This document shows, one piece after another, positions 57,539 through 64,000 of a stretch of DNA of 64,000 bases; position 1 is the first letter of the stretch; each line of letters begins with the position of its first letter. The notes below the pieces were generated by a model, which saw nothing but the letters and a program-made list of their open reading frames with translations, was not told the origin of the DNA and made no database searches. The stretch is from CAXPZW01 sp964221845 (GTDB taxonomy: Bacteria > Bacteroidota > Bacteroidia > Flavobacteriales_D > Sanyastnellaceae), in the NCBI GenBank assembly GCA_964221845.1, contig CAXPZW010000036.1, forward strand, positions 1-64,000. The letters run 5' to 3'. The position numbers and the translations under genes are program-made.

Positions 57539-58503
57539 CGGTCTTGTGCAAATAGGTGGTTGGTCGATGCTAGGAAAGTTACGAGAACCGCCTCGATGCC
57601 CAAGACAAAGAGCCACAGTCCACCGTCGTGGTACACCGCCACTTTGAGCAGCATCCATCCGGCGCCCAAGGCATGCGATACCAGTGCTCCCCACCAGGCC
57701 CAATACCTGCGGTTGAGCAAGCCAATGCCATACGGAATGTTTGCCGCTGCCATGTACAGTGCAAATGCCATGGGCAGAAATACACCTACTGCTTCGCCCC
57801 AGCTGGCGAACGGGGTCACCACAGCAATCACCAGCCACATAGGAGCTGTGATGAACGACAAAATGGCTGCCGCCGTCACCAACCCTTCATTGCCCGGACG
57901 AGCAGGGCGCGCCCATTGGGTGTTTTGGGCGGTCGTGCGTTGATGTCCAGCTCCGGCTCCACTTCCGGTAGTGTTTCCCCCAGGAGGTGGTGGCGGCGGA
58001 GGAGGCTCATACATGCGCTCTTGCTGCACGCTCTCCTGCTGGAAATAAAGCCGGGAGGTGAGGTAGGTCAAGTCTTCCAACTTGCGCCACTCGGGCCAGC
58101 CCTCCTTCCACAACATGTGCTCAGGTTGCATGGCTCCACGGTCGATGCGGGCCTCGATTTGCATGCGGTTCAGTGGGCCTTGTTGCGTGGAACCGTCGTG
58201 CCAGAACCACTGCGATGTGTTTTGGCGGCGCTTGGTCAACTCGCGAAACGCCACGTGTACCGCCGCTTTGCTGAAGGCGTAATCGTGGGTTTCGATGTAG
58301 GCGAGTTTGCGGGTGGAAAGGCTGCTCAACATGCGCTCAAAATGCTGGGTCACGTGCTTGATGGGCTCGCGGCGCTGCAGCAATTGGTCGCACAGCAACA
58401 CCACCCCTTGGGTCCCAAAATGGCCTTGGTTGTTGGCCAGGTGCCAGTACACCTCTTCGGTGGTATAGGCGACGATTTGCGCGTGCTGTTGACGGATGTC
58501 CAT
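57535..58503 (-). CDS. GYF_2-domain membrane protein
   Basis: The 322-aa protein has an N-terminal helical domain (about 1-95), then a GYF_2 domain (WFWHDGSTQQGPLNRMQIEA, then HMLWKEGWPEWRKLEDL) at about 97-145. A Pro-rich linker (EPPPPPPPPGG) leads to four or more C-terminal transmembrane helices. GYF_2 domains probably bind Pro-rich sequences; here the ligand could be its own linker or a partner. The start is ATG 58503. It is translationally coupled to the next gene. Confidence 0.85.
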   Translation of the reverse strand: MDIRQQHAQIVAYTTEEVYWHLANNQGHFGTQGVVLLCDQLLQRREPIKHVTQHFERMLSSLSTRKLAYIETHDYAFSKAAVHVAFRELTKRRQNTSQWFWHDGSTQQGPLNRMQIEARIDRGAMQPEHMLWKEGWPEWRKLEDLTYLTSRLYFQQESVQQERMYEPPPPPPPPGGNTTGSGAGAGHQRTTAQNTQWARPARPGNEGLVTAAAILSFITAPMWLVIAVVTPFASWGEAVGVFLPMAFALYMAAANIPYGIGLLNRRYWAWWGALVSHALGAGWMLLKVAVYHDGGLWLFVLGIEAVLVTFLASTNHLFAQDR

Positions 58504-58555
58504 GCGGGCGGGTTTCGGGACAAGAACGGCAAAACCCTTGATTCTCGTAGGCTTG

Positions 58556-59923
58556 CTAACGTTTTTTGGACGTCAGCACCTCCGGCATGGCTTCTTTGTA
58601 GAGGTACCGCGTTTGTGCCGAAGCAAACGGACGGTAGGTGTAATACACGAACCCGTTCTTGATTTTCAAGTGCTCGGCGTAGGTGTGGGTGAGCTGGAAA
58701 ACACCATCCACCTTTCCGGTGTGCAGGTTGATGCGACGTAGCTCGGGATGGCCTTCCACCAGAAACAATACGTACACCTCGCCCGTCTCGGGATCCAAGT
58801 GCGTAGAGCGCTGCCAGCCCGTCTTGCGGCCGATGTGGTAGTCGATGGCCACGCTGTCCACCAGCGCGTGGGTGTGGTCGTAGCTGTAGATGTGGTTGGC
58901 GTAATGGTCAAACACGCGCACGGTATCGTCGCTGACCACTAGCGGCGCGTACAATTCCTCAAAGTAGATGCTGTTGGGAAAGCCCGAGATGTACGCCCCG
59001 GCAATCTCCTTTTCGATCCCGTAGTGCACCTCGGCGCGGAAGGCTTCGAGCTTTTGGCGCGGCGTGAGCCACTTGTACTCGCTGCGGAACTGCTCCATGA
59101 GGATTTCGTCCACCACCGTATGCAGCAACACGCGGGTCGTATCGCGCACATCAATGGCGTAATAGTCAAACGCTGGGTAGTCGTTCACAAAGGTGCTCAC
59201 GTACAAGGTGCGGTCCACCGAATCTACAATGGGGCGCAGGTAGTTCTCCAACTCTCCCTTACGCAGTTTGTGCAAGAAGATCATCCCGCTTTGAGGCTGT
59301 ACGATCAAGTCGGCGTCCTTGGTGCGCAGGTACACCTGACCGGCGTAATCTTGGTAGAATTCTATGCAAATGGGCTCGATGCGACGTTGGGTGATGACTT
59401 CATTGGCCAACCCCAACCACACCAATTTGCAACCAGTGTAGAGGGTTTTTCCGGCCCACTGTTCGCTTTTGAAATGCTTGATGGATTCAAAGGTGAGTAG
59501 CAACGTGCCGCCAGAGAAGAAGACAAAGTCGGCCACATGCATGTCCGGCTCAGCATAAACGGTATCGATCTTTCCGGTCACCTCTGCAGGGCCCACAGAA
59601 ATCACAAGCACCGTCAGCGACACGTCTTGCTCCAAGGATTCACCGGCTGCAGCCAATTCAGCTTGCGTAAAGGCCACGGTCAAATCGCCGTAGTTAAAGG
59701 CCGACACCACTACCCGCTGGGTCCCTTGATCCGTAGGGAGCTTCAATGAAAAGGTGCCGTCCACTTTGCTCACGGTTCCGCGGTCCTCGCCTTGAAAGCG
59801 CAGGGTAGCAAAGGGCAAGGGTGCACCAGTGTCAGCGTCGCGCACTGTTCCCTCCCACTTTACCTCTTGGGCAAAGCACAGGGCGGGGAGCAGCATCCCT
59901 ATGAGTAACGTCCAAAGCTTCAT
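58556..59923 (-). CDS. carboxypeptidase-like regulatory-domain exported protein
   Basis: The 455-aa protein has a signal peptide (MKLWTLLIGMLLPALCFAQ). A CarboxypepD_reg-like domain occupies residues 20-110 (WEGTVRDADTGAPLPFATLR ... DGTFSLKLP). The rest is beta-rich with propeller-like stretches (DLIVQPQSGMIFLHKLRKGE; VRVFDHYANHIYSYDHTHAL; PETGEVYVLFLVEGHPELRR). It resembles no characterised family; similar N-terminal domains occur in TonB receptors and surface proteins of Bacteroidota. No T9SS tail is visible. Confidence 0.82.
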   Translation of the reverse strand: MKLWTLLIGMLLPALCFAQEVKWEGTVRDADTGAPLPFATLRFQGEDRGTVSKVDGTFSLKLPTDQGTQRVVVSAFNYGDLTVAFTQAELAAAGESLEQDVSLTVLVISVGPAEVTGKIDTVYAEPDMHVADFVFFSGGTLLLTFESIKHFKSEQWAGKTLYTGCKLVWLGLANEVITQRRIEPICIEFYQDYAGQVYLRTKDADLIVQPQSGMIFLHKLRKGELENYLRPIVDSVDRTLYVSTFVNDYPAFDYYAIDVRDTTRVLLHTVVDEILMEQFRSEYKWLTPRQKLEAFRAEVHYGIEKEIAGAYISGFPNSIYFEELYAPLVVSDDTVRVFDHYANHIYSYDHTHALVDSVAIDYHIGRKTGWQRSTHLDPETGEVYVLFLVEGHPELRRINLHTGKVDGVFQLTHTYAEHLKIKNGFVYYTYRPFASAQTRYLYKEAMPEVLTSKKR

Positions 59924-59960
59924 CTGCAGTTGTGATGCACCAATTGTGCCGATTCCACAA

Positions 59961-59990
59961 AACAAAAAAAACCCGCCGGATTGGCGGGTT
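59961..59990 (-). terminator. terminator of ilvE
   Basis: AACCCGCC pairs with GGCGGGTT around a 5-nt loop. The minus strand continues into a run of T residues (plus-strand A run 59964-59970). Confidence 0.9.
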
Positions 59991-60002
59991 TTTGAATGCG
60001 GT

Positions 60003-61070
60003 CTAGACCACAGGATAATTCCACCCGTGTTTGTCGGGGGCATCGCCGCGCTTGATGTCATCCATCTCGGCGGTCATCTGGTTGGCCAAATCCCAGTGTT
60101 CCATCGGCGGCAAGTCATAATCGGTACCGTCGATGTTGATGGTGGCAATCGGCGCTACCGTAGCGGCTGTTCCTGCGCCAAAGGCTTCGTGGAGTTGTCC
60201 GGCCATGAGCAGGTCCTGAATTTCATCCACAGCGATGGGACGGTGTACCACGTCGTAGCCCCAATCGGCAGCGAGTTTCATGATGCTGTCGCGGGTGATG
60301 CCGTCCAGAATCGTATCGCTCACCGGTGGGCTGAACACCTTGTTGCCGCTGCGGAACACCACGTTCATGGTGCCGGATTCTTCAATCCACTTGTGCTCCT
60401 TAACATCGGTCCAGATCAACTGGTCGTAGCCTTGCTCTTGTGCGAGCTTGGCAGGGTACAGTGCTCCGGCGTAGTTTCCTGCGGCCTTGGCGTAACCCGT
60501 TCCACCGGGAGCACTACGGGTGTAGTGGCGCTCCACTTTGACACGGACGTTGCCTTTGTAGTAGGCATTCACCGGACAGGTGAACACCATAAAGCGGTAA
60601 GTATCCGATGGCTTCACCCCGATGAACTCATCGGTGGCGAACATGAACGGACGGATGTACAGCGAAGAATTCTTCGTATTCGGAATCCAATCGCGGTCCA
60701 AATCCACAAGCGTGTGGAGGGCGTGGCGAAAGAGTTCGGGGTCCACCTTGGGCATACACATGCGTTCGGCGGAGATGTTGAAACGCGCAATGTTGGCGTC
60801 TGGGCGAAAGAGGAAGACTTCATCCCGAGAATTGCGGAACGCCTTCATGCCTTCGAAAATCGCCTGTCCGTAGTGCAAAGCGGACATCGCAGGAGCGAAC
60901 TTGAGTGGCTCATACGCACGAATGGTGGCCGGTTGCCAGGCACCATCGCGGTAATCCATGACCACCATGTGGTCGGAGAACTCACGTCCAAAACGGAGGT
61001 TCTCAAAATCCAGTTCTGCTAGGCGCGATTGTTGGGTCTGTTGGATCTCAATCATGTCTTCTAATATCAT
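60003..61070 (-). CDS. ilvE: branched-chain amino acid aminotransferase
   Basis: This is a class IV PLP enzyme of about 355 aa: LHYGQAIFEGMKAFR, SLYIRPFMFATDE, and the lysine region GGTGYAKAAGNYAGALYP, where the Lys of AKAAGN forms the Schiff base. ESGTMNVVF and TRDSIMKLAADWG complete the family pattern. It converts Leu, Ile and Val to their keto acids and back. ATG 61070 and ATG 61055 are both possible starts. It is a stand-alone gene with a strong terminator. Confidence 0.95.
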   Translation of the reverse strand: MILEDMIEIQQTQQSRLAELDFENLRFGREFSDHMVVMDYRDGAWQPATIRAYEPLKFAPAMSALHYGQAIFEGMKAFRNSRDEVFLFRPDANIARFNISAERMCMPKVDPELFRHALHTLVDLDRDWIPNTKNSSLYIRPFMFATDEFIGVKPSDTYRFMVFTCPVNAYYKGNVRVKVERHYTRSAPGGTGYAKAAGNYAGALYPAKLAQEQGYDQLIWTDVKEHKWIEESGTMNVVFRSGNKVFSPPVSDTILDGITRDSIMKLAADWGYDVVHRPIAVDEIQDLLMAGQLHEAFGAGTAATVAPIATINIDGTDYDLPPMEHWDLANQMTAEMDDIKRGDAPDKHGWNYPVV

Positions 61071-61199
61071 GCCTGCATCGTTCAATGCACAGCGCGTTCA
61101 TTGCGCACTGCGCGGTTTAAGTGTTCGGTGCCAGTTGGTCCGAGGCTAACGCGTTTGGGTGGGGGCCCACAGGTTTTCCTTGGCGCGCTGGACACGTGG

Positions 61200-61877
61200 C
61201 TAGTTGGACCGTGCCGAAAACAGGAAACGGTTCGGGTTGACCATTCCGGTTTTAACGGCGTACATCACAAGCGCTGCGGTGTTGTTCACCCCCAGCTTTT
61301 GCATGATGTTTTTGCGGTGGGTACCCACAGTGTGTCCACTCAAAAACAACTTCTCAGCGATCTGCGTGTTCGTCATGCCCTCAGCAATCAGGGCGATGAT
61401 CTCGGATTCGCGTTCGGAGATGACCACCGGTTCGCAGCCAAAGTCATTGTCGATGAGGGAGTCGAGGTCCACCGACTCGCGGCGCAGGCGGTCCAGCACC
61501 TGTCCGCAGAAAAAACGTTCGCCCTTGGCGGTATCGGATACGGCATTGATGATTTCCTCCAGTGAGCACGACTTCTTCACGTAACTGCGCACGCCGGCTT
61601 GTACAGCGCTGGCAAGGGTACGTGCGTTTTGGTCGGGGGTGATGGCCAAGGTGCCCACATGCGGGTGGTTGCGGGAAATCTCCACCACACTGTCGATGCC
61701 AAAGCCTTGCGAGGTAAAATCGATCAACACCACATCCACCTGAGCAGAAGCCAAAGCTTCCAACATGCTGTCCTGGTCCTCGGCTTCGGTGACCGAATCC
61801 ACGCCGGGCACTTGCGCAAGCAGGGTGCGCAGGCCCAATCGGGAGAGGGATTGACTGTCGGCAAGAAGCAGGTTCAT
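61200..61877 (-). CDS. NarL/LuxR-family response regulator
   Basis: The 225-aa protein has a receiver domain with acidic residue D7, phosphorylation site D53 (VVLIDFT) and K101/K102 (SYVKKS). An alpha helix follows, then a LuxR-type HTH at about 155-215 (ISERESEIIALIAEGMTNTQ, IAEKLFLSGHTVGTHRKNIM). The segment GVNNTAALVMYAVKTGMVNP is typical of Bacteroidota members. A sensor kinase is not adjacent, so it is an orphan regulator here. A perfect -7 box lies upstream. Confidence 0.92.
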   Translation of the reverse strand: MNLLLADSQSLSRLGLRTLLAQVPGVDSVTEAEDQDSMLEALASAQVDVVLIDFTSQGFGIDSVVEISRNHPHVGTLAITPDQNARTLASAVQAGVRSYVKKSCSLEEIINAVSDTAKGERFFCGQVLDRLRRESVDLDSLIDNDFGCEPVVISERESEIIALIAEGMTNTQIAEKLFLSGHTVGTHRKNIMQKLGVNNTAALVMYAVKTGMVNPNRFLFSARSN

Positions 61878-61932
61878 GGATGGGCGTGCGAGGGCCTTTC
61901 ACGACGCTGAAAAGCGCCTCCCTCGACGGGTG

Positions 61933-61940
61933 CAAAAATA
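61933..61940 (-). promoter_or_regulatory. -7 promoter box TATTTTTG for the response regulator
   Basis: The minus strand reads TATTTTTG, a full TAnnTTTG match, 55 nt ahead of the ATG at 61877 and just beyond the rnz stop. Confidence 0.45.
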
Positions 61941-61959
61941 CGGACTTCGAACCGGTGTT

Positions 61960-62901
61960 CTATCCGGAAGAAATCACAAGCCTTGCAAACGCATCGAGCT
62001 CCATGTGCATGCTGTCATGCGTACAGTACGTTTCAGGGAAAACGGCACGGGCTTCTTCCTTGAACAACGAGGTATCGTCATACCGCTGGGAAAAGTGCCC
62101 GAGCAGCAGATACTGGGCCTCGGCTTTGGCAGCAATCTCACCTGCTTGCAGTGCGGTGGTGTGGAAGGTCGACTTGGCGCGGTCCTTCATCTCGTGCAAG
62201 AAGGTGCTCTCGTGGTACAACAGCGTTGCGCCTTGAACAATGCCCACTTGGCGCTCGAACGGTGCGGTATCGCTGCAATAGACGTACGAACGGACTGGGT
62301 AAGGGTCCATGGTGTACTCCAAGTGCTTCAATTCGGTGCCGTCCTCGCGCACCACGTCCTCCCCTTTGCGCAACGCAATGATCTCGGCCACGCCCAGCTC
62401 CAACGGCTCGATGGCCGCCTTGTCAATCCGGCGACGCTTGGGTTTTTCCTGGAAACGGAAGCCGTGGCAAGCAATGCGGTGCTTCATGGGGAAGGCCTCC
62501 ACGGTATAGTGCTTGCCTTCCAAAATGACGCCGCCTTCCTTGGGGTGCTGATGGAACACCAAATCAAAATTCAAGTAGGTGTCGCTGTAGCGCAAATTGA
62601 GCTCGAGCAACTCCTGCAGCGGCGCTGGGCAGTAGATGTGCAGCGGTTTGGTGCGCCCATACAAGTGCATGGAACTGATCAGTCCCGGCAAGCCCAAGTA
62701 ATGATCGCCGTGCAAATGCGAAATGAAAATGTGGTGAATGCGCTGAAACTTCAACCGGTTGCGGCGCAGTTTGAGCTGGGTGCCTTCGCCACAATCGATC
62801 AGCAGGTACTGGTCGTGCAGGTTCAGCAGCTGGGCAGTATTGCCCCTGCGCAGTGTGGGCGTTGCCGCCCCGCATCCGAGTATGGTCAGTTCAAATCGCA
62901 T
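61960..62901 (-). CDS. rnz: ribonuclease Z
   Basis: This 313-aa tRNA 3'-end endonuclease has the metallo-beta-lactamase motif H62-x-H64-x-D66-H67 (HLHGDHYLGLPG), LIDCGEGTQ, the exosite region, YCSDTAP, HESTF and LGHFSQRY. It removes 3' trailers of pre-tRNA. ATG 62901 directly follows the T-run of the terminator upstream, with one G between. It is followed by the response regulator in the same direction. Confidence 0.95.
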   Translation of the reverse strand: MRFELTILGCGAATPTLRRGNTAQLLNLHDQYLLIDCGEGTQLKLRRNRLKFQRIHHIFISHLHGDHYLGLPGLISSMHLYGRTKPLHIYCPAPLQELLELNLRYSDTYLNFDLVFHQHPKEGGVILEGKHYTVEAFPMKHRIACHGFRFQEKPKRRRIDKAAIEPLELGVAEIIALRKGEDVVREDGTELKHLEYTMDPYPVRSYVYCSDTAPFERQVGIVQGATLLYHESTFLHEMKDRAKSTFHTTALQAGEIAAKAEAQYLLLGHFSQRYDDTSLFKEEARAVFPETYCTHDSMHMELDAFARLVISSG

Positions 62902-62902
62902 C

Positions 62903-62930
62903 AAAAAAAAACCACGCCGAGGCGTGGTTT
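62903..62930 (-). terminator. terminator of the T9SS protein gene, abutting the rnz start codon
   Basis: AAACCACGCC and GGCGTGGTTT pair perfectly around two bases, and the minus strand continues with T residues to within one base of the rnz ATG. Confidence 0.9.
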
Positions 62931-62948
62931 CGAATGTTGTTGTTACGC

Positions 62949-63767
62949 TTAGCGCACGATCATGCGCTTGGTGGTCTTGGCTTGGCCAGAGGCCACGCTG
63001 TACAGGTAGATGCCTGCATTCAACTCCGAAGCGTCAAAGCGAACGGTGTTGTTGCCACGGCGGCCAGCGAGGTGTTCTTCGTGCACCACTTCGCCCAACA
63101 GGTTGGTCACCTTGAAGTGCACCGGTGAAGGCTGCGAGAGCGAGTAATCGATGCGGGTCACACCTGAAGCCGGGTTCGGCGTGTTTTGACCAACGCCGAT
63201 TTCCATCTGAGCCAGTTCCGAAACACTGTCTGAAGTTTCGTTGATGATCAGGGTGTAGTCTACAAATGTATACGGCAATTCTTGCGCTGAATCAAAGAGG
63301 TCGAAATACAGGGCCACTTCAACGCTCATAGGGAATTCACCCGCCGTGTTTGGAGTACCGCTCAAGGCAGCGCAATACTGGGTGCCACCCAAAAAATGGC
63401 ACGGATTGGGCGAATCGCCATTGTTGTTGCACAAGGCCTCAAGGCCAATTTCTGAAATGTCGACGTTCACATCGTTCACAAGCACTTTCACCGAAATCAA
63501 GGCAAGGGAATCGACATCAATAAACGCGGCAAAATCGACAAACTCTGGTGGCAGCAAATCCACAAGTTCGGAGCCGTTGGAAGGAACCAACACGTGCAAT
63601 ACGTCCGTGTACGGCTCGTTGAGCACGCCTTCGGCAAATTGCTCTCCTGCGGTGGGATTGGGATATACTGGGAAGGTATCATCACCAAAATCGTAATCTG
63701 GCGTGCACTGGGCTGCAGCAGAAATCACCAAAACGAGTGCCGTGAGGCTGAGTAAAATTCTTTTCAT
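62949..63767 (-). CDS. T9SS-exported protein of unknown function
   Basis: The 272-aa protein has a signal peptide (MKRILLSLTALVLVISAAAQ). A body of about 160 residues with a possible Cys pair (CNNNGDSPNPCHF) follows. The C-terminal type A sorting domain reads NTPNPASGVTRIDYSL, GIYLYSVASG and KRMIVR. A second PNP-like motif is near the N-terminus (FPVYPNPTAGEQF). The body has no recognised family. The STAS-domain gene lies 9 nt upstream and the two are probably co-transcribed. Confidence 0.85.
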   Translation of the reverse strand: MKRILLSLTALVLVISAAAQCTPDYDFGDDTFPVYPNPTAGEQFAEGVLNEPYTDVLHVLVPSNGSELVDLLPPEFVDFAAFIDVDSLALISVKVLVNDVNVDISEIGLEALCNNNGDSPNPCHFLGGTQYCAALSGTPNTAGEFPMSVEVALYFDLFDSAQELPYTFVDYTLIINETSDSVSELAQMEIGVGQNTPNPASGVTRIDYSLSQPSPVHFKVTNLLGEVVHEEHLAGRRGNNTVRFDASELNAGIYLYSVASGQAKTTKRMIVR

Positions 63768-63776
63768 GGGGTGGGG

Positions 63777-64000
63777 TTAGAGGTCACGCTCTACTTCGTC
63801 CATGTACACCAAATCCACCGCTTCATTTTGGGTAGGCGTGATTTTCAGGACAGAATCGAGTTGTGAAATGGTAATCAGCTTTTCTACGGTGGGCTGAAGT
63901 CCACAGAGCACGAACGAACCTCCTGCATCACGGCAAAGACGGTTGGCTACGAGCACTGCGCTCAGACCGCTGGAATCACAGTAGCGGGTATCGCTCATGT
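63777..64000 (-). CDS. STAS-domain anti-sigma-antagonist-like protein (5' end cut by the window)
   Basis: The frame is open to the window edge. The visible C-terminal 74 residues have the STAS phosphorylation/partner region as RYCDSSGLSAVLVANR, with Ser in the conserved D-S-S-G motif, then GGSFVLCGLQPTVEKLI and ISQLDSVLKI, as in SpoIIAA/RsbV. Such proteins bind anti-sigma or related kinases and switch partners on dephosphorylation. ATG 63998 is internal, not the start. It precedes a T9SS gene by 9 nt. Confidence 0.88.
   Translation of the reverse strand, partial: MSDTRYCDSSGLSAVLVANRLCRDAGGSFVLCGLQPTVEKLITISQLDSVLKITPTQNEAVDLVYMDEVERDL

Overview
The window is a gene-dense stretch of a Bacteroidota chromosome, most likely a GC-rich member of the Flavobacteriales (Cryomorphaceae / Schleiferiaceae / Crocinitomicaceae-like). 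The signs are: several secreted proteins ending in type IX secretion (T9SS) C-terminal sorting domains, a gingipain-like C25 protease, TonB-dependent receptors with N-terminal carboxypeptidase-like domains, DUF2141, BT_3928-type and YeeE/YedE families, Bacteroidota-type -7 promoter boxes (TAnnTTTG) ahead of many genes, and almost no Shine-Dalgarno sequences. I see no tRNA, rRNA, insertion sequence, phage gene or CRISPR array. The window cuts a djlA-like gene at its left edge and a STAS-domain gene at its right edge.

Layout. 0-11.6 kb: djlA end, a small unknown gene, a 2-oxoglutarate oxygenase, PBP4-type carboxypeptidase, a GH92 mannosidase lipoprotein, a class III aminotransferase, a truncated secreted-protein gene, a DEAD-box helicase and an RluF pseudouridine synthase. 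The last two both carry RG/SG-rich basic tails and flank a run of stem-loops. 11.6-15.1 kb: a tight minus-strand operon (alpha/beta hydrolase, YcxB-like, GNAT, DUF1684, TspO) in which the YcxB-like and GNAT genes are both broken by in-frame stops, plus a shift or lost start; an orphan T9SS sorting-domain remnant lies next to it. 15.1-21.4 kb: HtrA protease, rhodanese lipoprotein, 2H phosphoesterase, aquaporin, and a sulfane-sulfur operon (MBL-rhodanese-rhodanese protein plus two YeeE/YedE-type half transporters) with a well-formed promoter and a Crp/Fnr-like palindrome. 21.4-24.5 kb: a vitamin B12 acquisition locus, with a cobalamin riboswitch, a BtuB-like TonB receptor and a BtuG-like beta-propeller lipoprotein. 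24.5-31.3 kb: BT_3928 family protein, an OppB-type permease, an ABM-family protein, a long-form GAPDH and a Cys-rich ephrin-receptor-like repeat protein with a dockerin-like end.

31.3-46 kb: DUF2330 plus an RnfD/NqrB-like membrane protein, TamB, a T9SS-exported sugar dehydrogenase with its own TonB receptor, an OmpA/TPR/PD40 protein, a GT87-type glycosyltransferase and YbaB. 46-53 kb: C25 protease, a small T9SS protein and a large zinc metalloprotease. 53-64 kb: small secreted proteins and lipoproteins, exported MsrA, a GYF_2 membrane protein, an outer-membrane-related protein, IlvE, a LuxR-type response regulator, RNase Z, a T9SS protein and the STAS protein.

The points most worth follow-up are the decaying gene patch at 12.7-15.1 kb, two intergenic multi-hairpin segments that could be non-coding RNAs (about 10.50-10.66 and 56.00-56.15 kb), a C-rich intergenic repeat family present three times, the operator/promoter of the sulfur operon, and the riboswitch-BtuB-BtuG unit. 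I did not find a convincing wholly new defence or mobile system here.
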